This document shows positions 16,792 through 24,958 of a stretch of DNA of 64,000 bases, piece by piece. The notes under the pieces are model-generated. The model was given only the letters and a program-made list of their open reading frames with translations, was not told the DNA's origin and searched no databases. Numbering within the stretch: position 1 is the first letter of the stretch; each line of letters begins with the position of its first letter. A program made the translations under genes and the position numbers. Source of the stretch: Aeromonas sp. RU39B (lineage in GTDB: Bacteria; Pseudomonadota; Gammaproteobacteria; Enterobacterales; Aeromonadaceae); NCBI RefSeq assembly GCF_900156095.1, contig NZ_FTMJ01000017.1, positions 1 through 64,000 on the forward strand. Reading direction: 5' to 3'.

Positions 16792-18384
16792 TTAGACGAT
16801 GCCCTGGCTGCGCAGGTAGTCATCATAGGTGCCGCTAAAGTCACGAATACCGTTTTCGGTCAGCTCCAGAATCCGGGTTGCCAACGACGAGACGAACTCA
16901 CGGTCGTGGGAGACGAAGATCAGGGTGCCCTTGAACATCTCCAGCGCCAGGTTCAAGGATTCGATAGATTCCATGTCCAGGTGGTTGGTCGGTTCATCCA
17001 TGATAAGGATGTTGGGGCGCTGCATGATGAGCTTGCCGAAAATCATGCGGCCCTGCTCGCCACCGGAGAGTACGCGCACCGGCTTTCTGATGTCATCTTG
17101 GGAGAACAGCAGGCGACCGAGCACAGAGCGCACGGCTTGCTCGTCATCCCCTTCCTTCTTCCACTGGGCCATCCAGTCGAAGACGCTGAGATCGGTGTCG
17201 AAATCTTCAGCATGGTCCTGGGCGTAATAGCCAATCTGGGCATTTTCAGACCACTTGATGGTGCCGGCATCCGGTGCAAACTCGCCGACCAGGGTCTTGA
17301 TCAGGGTGGACTTACCGATACCGTTGGTACCGAGGATGGCCACTTTTTCGCCCACTTCCAGCAGCATGCTGAGCCCTTTAAACAGCGGGCCGTCACCGTA
17401 GCCCTTGGCCACGCCTTCCATTTCGAGGATGTTGCGATAGAGCTGCTTGTCCTGATCAAAACGAATAAAGGGGTTCTGGCGGCTGGAGGCTTTGACCTCT
17501 TCAATCTTGATCTTGTCGATCTGCTTGAGGCGCGAGGTGGCCTGACGCGACTTGGAGGCGTTGGCGCTAAAGCGTGACACGAACGATTGCAGGTCGGCAA
17601 TCTGGGCTTTCTTCTTGGCGTTGTCGGCAATCAGACGCTCACGGGCCTGGGTTGCGGCCAGCATGTATTCGTCATAGTTGCCCGGGTAGACGCGCAGCTC
17701 GCCGTAATCCAGATCCGCCATGTGGGTGCAGACCATGTTCAGGAAGTGACGGTCGTGCGAGATGATGATCATGGTGCAATCGCGGGCGTTGAGCACCTCT
17801 TCCAACCAGCGGATGGTGTTGATGTCCAGGTTGTTGGTCGGTTCGTCGAGCAGCAGGATATCGGGGCTCGAGAAGAGCGCCTGAGCCAGCAGCACCCGCA
17901 GCTTCCAGCCCGGGGCGACGGCGCTCATCGGGCCACTGTGTTGCTCCAGCGGAATACCGGCGCCGAGCAGCAGCTCGCCAGCGCGGGCTTCGGCGGTGTA
18001 ACCGTCATACTCGGCTACCTTGCCTTCGAGCTCGGCGGCGCGCATGTAATCGTCGTCGCTGGCCTCGAGGTTGGCATAGATAGCATCGCGCTCTTGCATG
18101 GCGGCCCACATCTCGGCGTGGCCCATCATGACCACGTCCAGCACGCGCATCTCTTCGTAGGCGAACTGATCCTGTTTAAGCTTACCGATCCGCTCGTTGA
18201 CATCCAGGCTGACATTGCCGCCAGACGGCTCGAGATCGCCGCCCAGAATCTTCATGAAGGTGGACTTGCCGCAGCCATTCGCGCCGATCAGGCCATAACG
18301 GTTGCCTTCGCCAAACTTGATGCTGATGTTCTCGAACAGCGGCTTGGCGCCAAACTGCATGGTGATGTTGTTGCAAGAGAGCAC
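16792..18384 (-). CDS. ybiT: ABC-F ATPase YbiT
   Basis: A 530-residue soluble ABC-F protein, the same length as E. coli YbiT. Two ABC domains have Walker [10 protein letters not shown] (about 34-42) and GTNGIGKST in the second half, each followed by an LDEPTN/MDEPTN Walker B. A charged linker between them ([16 protein letters not shown]) is the P-site tRNA interaction motif of this group. ABC-F proteins bind the ribosomal E site and influence translation. The start is a GTG at 18384; no in-frame ATG fits as well, since the conserved N-terminus begins there. It is a monocistronic gene. Confidence 0.93.
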   Translation of the reverse strand: MLSCNNITMQFGAKPLFENISIKFGEGNRYGLIGANGCGKSTFMKILGGDLEPSGGNVSLDVNERIGKLKQDQFAYEEMRVLDVVMMGHAEMWAAMQERDAIYANLEASDDDYMRAAELEGKVAEYDGYTAEARAGELLLGAGIPLEQHSGPMSAVAPGWKLRVLLAQALFSSPDILLLDEPTNNLDINTIRWLEEVLNARDCTMIIISHDRHFLNMVCTHMADLDYGELRVYPGNYDEYMLAATQARERLIADNAKKKAQIADLQSFVSRFSANASKSRQATSRLKQIDKIKIEEVKASSRQNPFIRFDQDKQLYRNILEMEGVAKGYGDGPLFKGLSMLLEVGEKVAILGTNGIGKSTLIKTLVGEFAPDAGTIKWSENAQIGYYAQDHAEDFDTDLSVFDWMAQWKKEGDDEQAVRSVLGRLLFSQDDIRKPVRVLSGGEQGRMIFGKLIMQRPNILIMDEPTNHLDMESIESLNLALEMFKGTLIFVSHDREFVSSLATRILELTENGIRDFSGTYDDYLRSQGIV

Positions 18385-18487
18385 AGTGGATGTCCCGGTT
18401 GATCACAAAGGGCGCAGATTATGGCACACAACGGCGCATTTTTTTAGCCAAATTGTGAGTCTTATCCTTGACGGCTTGATGACAGCA

Positions 18488-18934
18488 TCACTCGTCTGGA
18501 GCGTGCTGCTGCAGCCATTGGCAGATAAGTGCGTAGTGCGGGGCCAACTCGGCATCGACGCTGGCGCCATAGCGGCGATAATCGGCGATGTGGTGACGCT
18601 CGCCGCGCAGCATGCGGTGCCAGTGCGAGTCGTGCGTCACGATGACTGGCGCCGTGATGTCGGGGAATTGATCAGCGGTGACATCCACAATCAGCTCACC
18701 TTGCTGCAGCCAGGCGTGGGAGCTGAAATTGCCGCGAAACTCATCGCCGTAGCTGCCCAGCATGTAGTTAAACGCTCCAAAGCCTTGCTCGGCAAGATAG
18801 GTGCCTAACAGCAGCGAGCTGTCGGCGCAGGCGCCGAGGGGAAAGCGGCAAAACGAGAGGCCCAGTTTGGGAGAGAGCGCATCGAGCGCCGAGCGAAAAC
18901 GGGCAGAGTGGGACTGCAATCTGTCGACATCCAT
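18488..18934 (-). CDS. Uncharacterised protein with transglutaminase-like Cys-His-Asp pattern
   Basis: A 148-residue soluble protein. The order GACADSSLLLGTYL (Cys36), then SSHAWL (His73), then IVDVTADQF (Asp84 or Asp88) matches the Cys-His-Asp layout of transglutaminase-like and papain-like folds, where Cys heads a helix and His and Asp sit on neighbouring strands. No signal peptide is present. It could be a small thiol hydrolase or an inactive relative. The gene lies between ybiT and a small zinc-ribbon gene, all on the minus strand. The function is not recognised. Confidence 0.65.
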   Translation of the reverse strand: MDVDRLQSHSARFRSALDALSPKLGLSFCRFPLGACADSSLLLGTYLAEQGFGAFNYMLGSYGDEFRGNFSSHAWLQQGELIVDVTADQFPDITAPVIVTHDSHWHRMLRGERHHIADYRRYGASVDAELAPHYALICQWLQQHAPDE

Positions 18935-18997
18935 GCGACCTGTGACTCCTGTTATGCCATGTCGGGCGCGACCCTGCGCCCGTGCCTTGCTGGCGTG

Positions 18998-19210
18998 CTA
19001 ACGAAAGGCACCCTCCTCGTTATCGAGGGTTTCGTTGCCGCACTCCTGGCAGATGATATAGCTCTTTGGCCGCGCCGGATACGCCTGCGCCTCGTTGGCC
19101 TGTTCGCGTGGTGTGCCCTGGGTGCTGGCTGAGCGGGGGGTGCGAGGGGCGCGCGCTGCCTCCTTGTGCTCGGTTTCCTGGTTGCAGGCTTCGCAGTAAC
19201 GGATATGCAT
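18998..19210 (-). CDS. Small CxxC zinc-ribbon-like protein
   Basis: A 70-residue protein with two CxxC knuckles, Cys6/Cys9 (YCEACNQETEH) and Cys54/Cys57 (ICQECGNETLD). They look like duplicates and together could bind one zinc. The central 40 residues are rich in Arg, Ala, Pro and Gln and look disordered. The ATG at 19210 follows a GGAGG site. It is 63 bp upstream of the Cys-His-Asp protein on the same strand, so the two may be co-transcribed. Role unknown. Confidence 0.6.
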   Translation of the reverse strand: MHIRYCEACNQETEHKEAARAPRTPRSASTQGTPREQANEAQAYPARPKSYIICQECGNETLDNEEGAFR

Positions 19211-19352
19211 AGGGGGCCTCCGGGCGCTCGCCTTGGTTAAGGCGCAATATCACACTAGATCTATCTTGGTTGTGATTCAGTGGGTTAGCTCATGATTTGG
19301 CCCTGTCGCAGCGCGTTTTCGACGGATTGATGCGACCGATCACCAGGAAGAT

Positions 19353-19382
19353 AAAAAAGCAGCGCCGGCATCAAGCCGGCGC
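19353..19382 (-). terminator. Terminator of yjcH-actP
   Basis: A perfect 8-bp stem GCGCCGGC/GCCGGCGC (19362-19369 with 19375-19382), followed on the minus strand by a run of six T after two bases. Confidence 0.8.
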
Positions 19383-19403
19383 GTGGCAAGATTCAATCCG
19401 TTA

Positions 19404-21062
19404 TCAGTGCGACGCGGCCTTGGCGGCGCCAATACCGGTTTGCGATCTGACAAATTGTGGCAGGAAGCGAGCGTGCTCTTCGGCGGCGGCAATCGACTTG
19501 TCGGTCACCGAGAAGAACCAGATGCCGATAAAGGCAATCGCCATCGAGAACAGGGCCGGGTACTCGTAGGGGAAGATAGCTTCGGCATGGCCCAGTACCT
19601 TCACCCACACTGTCGGCCCCATCACCATCAGCGCCACGGCGCTGACCAGACCCAGACCGCCACCCCAGACCGCGCCACGAGTGGTCAGACGCGACCAGAA
19701 CATGGAGAGGAACAGCACCGGGAAGTTGCAGCTGGCGGCGATCGAGAAGGCCAGACCCACCATGAAGGCGATGTTCTGCTTCTCAAACAGGATGCCAAGT
19801 CCGATGGCGACGACCCCAAGCCCAAGGGTTGTGAGCTTGGAGACCCGCAGCTCGTCAGCTTCATTGGCCTGACCGTGACGAAACACGCTGGCATAGAGAT
19901 CATGAGAGACCGCTGACGCGCCGGCCAACGTGAGACCTGCCACCACCGCCAAAATGGTGGCAAATGCCACGGCGCTGATAAAGCCGAGGAACAAGCTGCC
20001 GCCGACCGCGTTGGCCAGGTGAATGGCCGCCATGTTGTTACCGCCGAGCAGGGCGCCGGTGGCGTCCTTAAACTCCGGGTTGGTGCTGACCAGCAGGATG
20101 GCGCCAAAGCCGATGATAAAGGTCAGGATGTAGAAGTAGCCGATAAACCCGGTGGCAAAGAACACGCTCTTGCGCGCTTCCTTGGCGTCGCTCACGGTGA
20201 AGAAACGCATCAGGATATGAGGGAGCCCGGCAGTACCGAACATCAGCGCCAAACCGAGCGAGATGGCCGAGATGGGGTCGGCGACCAAGCCGCCGGGGCT
20301 CATGATGGCGGCGCCCTTGGCGTGCACCTTGACCGCTTCGGCAAACAGGGTGTTGACGTCGAAGTTAACTGACTTCATCACCATGATTGCCATAAAGGTG
20401 GCGCCCGAGAGCAGCATCACGGCCTTGATGATCTGCACCCAGGTGGTTGCCAGCATGCCGCCAAACAGCACGTAGAGCACCATCAGAATACCGACCAGCA
20501 CCACCGCGACGTGATAGTTCAGACCAAACAGGAGTTCAATCAGCTTACCTGCCCCCACCATCTGGGCGATAAGGTAGAGCGCCACCACCACCAGCGAGCC
20601 GCAGGCCGAGAGGCTGCGCACCGGGGTTTGGCCAAGGCGATAGGAGGCCACGTCGGCAAAGGTGTATTTGCCAAGGTTACGCAGACGTTCGGCAATTAAG
20701 AACAGGATGATGGGCCAGCCGACCAGAAAGCCGATGGAGTAGATGAGCCCATCGTACCCCGAGGTGTAGACCAGCGCCGAGATCCCGAGAAACGAGGCGG
20801 CGGACATGTAGTCACCGGCAATCGCCAGTCCATTTTGAAAGCCGGTGATGCGGCCACCGGCGGCGTAGTAGTCAGCGGCCGAGCGGTTACGCTTGGCGGC
20901 CCACCAGGTAATCATCAAGGTGGCGGCCACAAACACCAGGAACATCAGGATCGCCGACAGGTTGAGCGGTTGCTGTTTGACCTCGCCTTCGATGGCACCG
21001 GCAGCCAGCAGCAGGGGAGAGGTGAACAGACCCAGACAGAGCAGCAAGAGTGAGTGCATCAT
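19404..21062 (-). CDS. actP: Cation/acetate symporter ActP
   Basis: A 552-residue sodium:solute symporter (SSS family) with a signal-like first helix ([19 protein letters not shown]) and about 13 transmembrane segments; E. coli ActP is 549. It imports acetate and other short-chain acids using a cation gradient. Family segments such as [32 protein letters not shown] (Na-binding region) are visible. It overlaps yjcH by 4 bp (ATGA), as in E. coli. The acs gene that often precedes this pair is not here. Confidence 0.95.
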   Translation of the reverse strand: MMHSLLLLCLGLFTSPLLLAAGAIEGEVKQQPLNLSAILMFLVFVAATLMITWWAAKRNRSAADYYAAGGRITGFQNGLAIAGDYMSAASFLGISALVYTSGYDGLIYSIGFLVGWPIILFLIAERLRNLGKYTFADVASYRLGQTPVRSLSACGSLVVVALYLIAQMVGAGKLIELLFGLNYHVAVVLVGILMVLYVLFGGMLATTWVQIIKAVMLLSGATFMAIMVMKSVNFDVNTLFAEAVKVHAKGAAIMSPGGLVADPISAISLGLALMFGTAGLPHILMRFFTVSDAKEARKSVFFATGFIGYFYILTFIIGFGAILLVSTNPEFKDATGALLGGNNMAAIHLANAVGGSLFLGFISAVAFATILAVVAGLTLAGASAVSHDLYASVFRHGQANEADELRVSKLTTLGLGVVAIGLGILFEKQNIAFMVGLAFSIAASCNFPVLFLSMFWSRLTTRGAVWGGGLGLVSAVALMVMGPTVWVKVLGHAEAIFPYEYPALFSMAIAFIGIWFFSVTDKSIAAAEEHARFLPQFVRSQTGIGAAKAASH

Positions 21063-21373
21063 TTCTTTTGTACTCCCTGAATGATCTTCTGGTTGAGTTC
21101 GTCGAACTCGCCATTGGCCTTGGAGACATAGATACCGGTCAGTACGAAGGCGGCCACGATGATGCCGACACCGACCGGGATACCGCGGGTAATGGTGGAG
21201 CCTTCCGACAGCGGCGTGCCGAGCCAGGCCGGGTCGAAGGCAATCAGCAGAATGAACGCCAGGTACAGTCCCAGCATGATGGCTGACAACACCCAGGCAA
21301 AACGCTGGCGACGGTCCACCAGCTCTTGGAAGTGCGGATCCTGCTGGATACGCTGATAGATCTGTTCGTCCAT
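21059..21373 (-). CDS. yjcH: DUF485 membrane protein YjcH
   Basis: A 104-residue inner-membrane protein with two transmembrane helices (about 24-46 and 62-82) and charged ends ([17 protein letters not shown] at the start). The family is always found next to actP and is thought to assist it, but its job is not established. A GGAGAGAG site precedes the ATG at 21373. Confidence 0.93.
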   Translation of the reverse strand: MDEQIYQRIQQDPHFQELVDRRQRFAWVLSAIMLGLYLAFILLIAFDPAWLGTPLSEGSTITRGIPVGVGIIVAAFVLTGIYVSKANGEFDELNQKIIQGVQKK

Positions 21374-21461
21374 TGGTTCTCTCTCCTTGTGAAATCCCGT
21401 TGCCTGGTCGCTACCTGCGACCTTGTTATTGAAATGTGAATAATTTGTTGTGTTTCAACAA

Positions 21462-22088
21462 TTAGACTTTGGGATAATCCGGCGCAGCGCCATAGCGCAG
21501 ACGGACGAACACCAGGGCGGCGGTCAAGGCGTCGGTCAGTGCGTCATGGGCAGGTAGGGCCGGTAGTCCAAGGTGCTCGCAGATGGCGGCAAGATGCAGA
21601 TCGATGTGTGCGCCATCAAGGCGCCGACTGATGGCATCAAAGTAGAGCCGGCTGACTTCGATGGCCGGGTGGGGCAGGGGCAGGCGCCACAGCCGTTTGC
21701 AGTGGCGCTGCAAAATGGCCCGGTCGTAGGCGATGTGATAGCCCACCAGTGGCCGCGCACCGATAAACGCGAGCAGTTGGCGCAGGGCATCTTCCAGCGG
21801 CAGGCCATCGTCAAGATCCTGATGACGAAGGCCGTGGATCACCACCGATTGCGCCGTGAGGGAATCGGGCGGTCTCACCTTAAGCGACAAGGCATCCCCG
21901 ACCATCAGGCGTGAGCCCTGGATGCGTAGCGCCCCCATCGACACGATCTCGGCCTTGGCCGGATCCAGGCTGGTGGTTTCAAAATCCAGCGCCACCCACT
22001 CATCACGCGGGGGCGCGGTAAACAGCGGTGCAAACTCGCCCGCTTGAAACGGGCGTCCCAGCCAATAGCGATGCAGGCGGCGCAGCAT
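21462..22088 (-). CDS. DnaQ-like 3'-5' exonuclease (DEDD superfamily)
   Basis: A 208-residue exonuclease of the PolC/DnaQ epsilon type. Exo I is VALDFETTSLD (Asp35, Glu37), Exo II GYHIAYDRAIL, and Exo III HDALTDALTAA, which supplies the DEDDh-type His and Asp. It is likely to remove 3' nucleotides from DNA or RNA; the target is unknown. The ATG at 22088 lies 2 bases after the stop of the upstream cNMP/CBS gene, so translation is coupled; the longer frame would overlap that gene. This exonuclease plus cNMP/CBS/DUF294 protein pair upstream of acetate-transport genes is probably a functional unit. Confidence 0.85.
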   Translation of the reverse strand: MLRRLHRYWLGRPFQAGEFAPLFTAPPRDEWVALDFETTSLDPAKAEIVSMGALRIQGSRLMVGDALSLKVRPPDSLTAQSVVIHGLRHQDLDDGLPLEDALRQLLAFIGARPLVGYHIAYDRAILQRHCKRLWRLPLPHPAIEVSRLYFDAISRRLDGAHIDLHLAAICEHLGLPALPAHDALTDALTAALVFVRLRYGAAPDYPKV

Positions 22089-22090
22089 GG

Positions 22091-23884
22091 TTATTGCCTG
22101 ACGCGAAAGTGCATGGCGAGCCACTGCTGGTATTTTTTAACCACGCCGAGGCTGTGGCGCAGCAGGTCACGCTGTGACGTGGGTAGCTCACTGACCTTGA
22201 CCCGGTTGCTGCCGTCTTTGAGTTGCCCAGCCAGCCGCAGGCGGGTCAGCAGACGAAATGCCTCGGCCAGATCGCTGGCAAACTCGCGGCTCAAGCGTGA
22301 GCTGGCCGCCAGTTGCTCGATGCGCTCTAGCGTTGAGGTCGCCGTAATACCGGCTTCAATGGCCAGCAAGCGGGTGCCGTGCACCAGTGAAAAGAGGCCG
22401 CCGCGCTTAAGATCTAACCCATCCGGTTCGCGCTCAAGCCGGCCAAACAGGGTGAGCGGGGTGTGAAAGGCCACGGCGGCGCGCGCCATGTCGGCCAGCA
22501 GGTCGGTGCGATCCCCCAGTTTAACCAGCAAGGCGCGCCGGATAGGGGTAAGCAAGCCTGCATCCCCGGCCACGGCGTGCGCATCGCTCAAGGTTGCGAG
22601 CCACAACAGATCCTCGGGCGCCGCGTTTAGCAAGGCCGAATCGATGGCATCGTGCCACTGCTCGCAGGTTTTAACCCACTGGGGATTGGTCACCATCACA
22701 TTGCCCGGACAAGGTGGGTAACCAAGACGCTCGAGCAGGGCGGCAAAGCGGGCCAGATCAACCGCTTGGGTCGGCCAATCGAGATCATCGGGCAAGATCA
22801 GGGCGTTATCCTGATCGGTTTTGACCATCTGCTCGCCGCGCCCCTCAGAGCCCAGCACCAGCAGGCAGACGCGCTGATGGATGGCCGCAGGTATGCACAG
22901 AGCAAACGCCTTGGCCATCAACTGCTCGTTAACGGCGGACATCAGGCGCAGCAAGAAGGCGGTGTGAATGCCCTGAGCAAACAGATTGGCGGTCAGTCTG
23001 CCCTGCTCTCGCGCCACCGCCTCCAGCGCGGACTCATCGTTGGCCCGGTTGATGCGAAGGGTCAGCACATGGGAGTGGGTGGAAAACAGCCCCAACACCC
23101 GGGTCAGGTGCAAGATGCCGCATATACGTTCCCCATCGGTGATCACGATGCGTTTGATCTGATGGCGGGTCATCAGGATCAGCGCGTCGAACAGGTATTC
23201 GCCAAGGGGCAGGGAGATGAGCGGCACCTCGGCGGGCAGTGCCGAGAGCGGCGCACTTTGCGAGATGCCCGAGAGCACCAGTGCATGGAGCAAGGTGGTG
23301 CGGGTTGCCAGTTGCCAGCGCTCGCCCTGTTGCCAGAGCAGGCAGTCACAGCCGGCGGCCGCCATGGTGCGGGTGGCGCACTCCAGCGTGGTGCCGGCCG
23401 GTAGCAGCAAGGGCGGCTGCAGATGGGTCAGGTCAATGCGGGTGAGCAGAAATTCCGACAGGTTTTGCTGGCCGGGCTCAGAACGGCGCTCGGCCACCGC
23501 TTGGTGTTCACTCAAGCTGCCACGAAAATAGTCGGCAAAGGCTGGCGTCTCATCGCACAACGCCAGAAACAGCGTTCGCGGGATCAAAAAACAGAGGCAA
23601 TCTTCCAGCGCGATAAAACGGTGACGATGCTGGCCGTCAAACTGGGCGCGCAGATCAAACAGATCATCGGGGCCGTAGTCGGCAACGTGGGTATGACCGT
23701 CGGGGCTGCGCTCCTCGGCGGCCCCTTTGGCCATCAACAGTACCCCTTCGACCGGGGCGCCGGGCTCGAGCAGCACCGCATGGGCACGGACATAAATGAG
23801 CTGCAGGCTGCGCTCGAGGCGCTCGCGCTGCGGGCCATCGAGCCTGTCAAACGGGGGGCGCTCTGGATTAAACAGGGGCGTCAT
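22091..23884 (-). CDS. cNMP-binding / CBS / DUF294 nucleotidyltransferase-like signalling protein
   Basis: A 597-residue cytoplasmic protein. The N-terminal ~130 residues resemble a cyclic-nucleotide-binding domain (AHAVLLEPGAPVEGVLLMAKGAAEE). Two CBS repeats (about 155-285) probably bind adenine nucleotides. The middle carries a DUF294 nucleotidyltransferase-like domain with the GSEGRGEQMVKTDQDNAL motif, which holds the Gly-Ser and Asp-x-Asp pattern of GlnD-like transferases. A helical C-terminal substrate-binding-like domain follows. The ATG at 23884 has GGAG 8 bases upstream; a 37-codon longer frame is less likely. It is coupled to the exonuclease gene. It probably senses energy or cAMP state and modifies an unknown partner. 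Confidence 0.82.
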   Translation of the reverse strand: MTPLFNPERPPFDRLDGPQRERLERSLQLIYVRAHAVLLEPGAPVEGVLLMAKGAAEERSPDGHTHVADYGPDDLFDLRAQFDGQHRHRFIALEDCLCFLIPRTLFLALCDETPAFADYFRGSLSEHQAVAERRSEPGQQNLSEFLLTRIDLTHLQPPLLLPAGTTLECATRTMAAAGCDCLLWQQGERWQLATRTTLLHALVLSGISQSAPLSALPAEVPLISLPLGEYLFDALILMTRHQIKRIVITDGERICGILHLTRVLGLFSTHSHVLTLRINRANDESALEAVAREQGRLTANLFAQGIHTAFLLRLMSAVNEQLMAKAFALCIPAAIHQRVCLLVLGSEGRGEQMVKTDQDNALILPDDLDWPTQAVDLARFAALLERLGYPPCPGNVMVTNPQWVKTCEQWHDAIDSALLNAAPEDLLWLATLSDAHAVAGDAGLLTPIRRALLVKLGDRTDLLADMARAAVAFHTPLTLFGRLEREPDGLDLKRGGLFSLVHGTRLLAIEAGITATSTLERIEQLAASSRLSREFASDLAEAFRLLTRLRLAGQLKDGSNRVKVSELPTSQRDLLRHSLGVVKKYQQWLAMHFRVRQ

Positions 23885-24037
23885 ACCGGTCTCCACTTTT
23901 TTATTCAGTGTGGCAGGCAAGCCGGGCCGGCAGCCACAGGACTTTGGTCGAAGAGAGGGGGTCAAACCAAGGGGGCGAAGGTGGCTGGCTGACACGTCAG
24001 CGGTGAGAAAGGCGCTCGGCTAAAGATTGTTAATGGA

Positions 24038-24052
24038 TTAACCAGTGGTTAA
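24038..24052. promoter_or_regulatory. 15-bp perfect palindrome in the divergent promoter region
   Basis: TTAACCA-G-TGGTTAA is a perfect dyad around a single central base. It lies between the cNMP/CBS gene (minus) and the crotonase gene (plus), 2 bases before the FadR-like site. It is a likely protein-binding site; the factor is unknown. Confidence 0.45.
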
Positions 24053-24054
24053 CA

Positions 24055-24071
24055 TAGAGGTCTGACCTGTT
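24055..24071 (+). promoter_or_regulatory. FadR-like operator upstream of the crotonase gene
   Basis: The 17 bases at 24055-24071 agree with the FadR consensus AACTGGTCNGACMNGTT at 14 of 17 positions (counting N and M as matches), including the whole core GGTCTGACCTGTT. It ends 18 bp before the crotonase start, a position where FadR would block transcription until acyl-CoA is bound. Confidence 0.65.
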
Positions 24072-24089
24072 GCGAGCAAGGAGAGGATG

Positions 24090-24896
24090 ATGAGCACAGA
24101 GCGGGTACAGTGTCACCTTGATGGCGGGGTTGCCCGGGTGAGTCTGAGTCGGGCCGAAAAACTCAATGCGCTGGACCGTCCCATGTTTGATGCGCTCGAC
24201 AGTGTGCTGACCCGGCTGGGGCAGGAGAAGGGGCTGCGGGCGGTGATTTTAAGTGGGGAGGGTCGCGCCTTTTGTGCCGGGCTGGATGTGAAATCCATGA
24301 TGAAAAGCCCGCTGGCGGCGCTCGAGATCCTCAAGCGCGAAGCCGATGATGCCACCAATTTGGCGCAGCGGGTGGCCTATGGCTGGCACCAGTTGCCAGT
24401 GCCGGTGATTGCGGTGACCCACGGGGTCTGCTTTGGCGGCGGCCTGCAGATCGCGCTCGGGGCTGATTTTCGTTTCTCGGCGCCCGATTGCCGTTTCTCG
24501 GTGATGGAGATCAAGTGGGGTATCATCCCCGACATGAGCGGCGCGGCCACCCTGCGCAATCTGGTCGGCATGGACACCGCCATGGAGCTGGCCATGACCG
24601 GGCGTGAGGTGCCTGCTGACGAAGCGCAAAAACTGGGGCTGATCAGTCGGGTGTGCGATCAACCGATGCAGGAGGCCGAGGCCTTTGTGCGGGTGCTGCT
24701 CACCAAATCCCCCGATGCGCTGGCGGGCATCAAGCAGCTGTATCACGACGCCTGGGCCCGCAGCGATGCGCAGGTGATGCAGGAAGAGACCCGCCTGCAA
24801 AGGCAGATCCTCGGGCGGCCCAATCAGTGGCGGGCCACCATCAACAGCTTGTTTGGCCGCCATCTGGCCTTTGGCCCCAGTCGCTTTCGCGGTTAG
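24090..24896 (+). CDS. Crotonase-family enzyme, probably dienoyl-CoA isomerase-like
   Basis: A 268-residue enoyl-CoA hydratase/isomerase fold protein. The oxyanion-hole loops are at CAGLDVKSM and CFGGGLQIALGADF. The classical first hydratase Glu (GGGCE) is replaced by Gln (GGGLQ). The second Glu is kept in MEIKWGIIPD, with an Asp exactly 8 residues later, the Glu/Asp spacing of delta3,5-delta2,4-dienoyl-CoA isomerase. A hydratase role is therefore less likely than double-bond isomerisation during unsaturated fatty-acid degradation. The second of two adjacent ATG codons is chosen because it lies 6 bases from AAGGAG. A FadR-like operator overlaps the promoter region. Confidence 0.85.
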   Translation: MSTERVQCHLDGGVARVSLSRAEKLNALDRPMFDALDSVLTRLGQEKGLRAVILSGEGRAFCAGLDVKSMMKSPLAALEILKREADDATNLAQRVAYGWHQLPVPVIAVTHGVCFGGGLQIALGADFRFSAPDCRFSVMEIKWGIIPDMSGAATLRNLVGMDTAMELAMTGREVPADEAQKLGLISRVCDQPMQEAEAFVRVLLTKSPDALAGIKQLYHDAWARSDAQVMQEETRLQRQILGRPNQWRATINSLFGRHLAFGPSRFRG

Positions 24897-24904
24897 GTTG
24901 ACGA

Positions 24905-24932
24905 TAAAAAATGGCAGCCCGTGGGCTGCCAT
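24905..24932 (-). terminator. Terminator of the AGCS symporter gene
   Basis: Nearly continuous palindrome ATGGCAGCCC (24911-24920) with GGGCTGCCAT (24923-24932), followed on the minus strand by five T. It lies between the convergent crotonase and symporter genes. Confidence 0.75.
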
Positions 24933-24958
24933 ATGAGGTGGTCATGAAATAAACATGC

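Noticed and set aside
21374..21461. TGTGA half-site upstream of yjcH that might be a CRP site
   Set aside because: Only the left half matches; the right half lacks TCACA. Not called.
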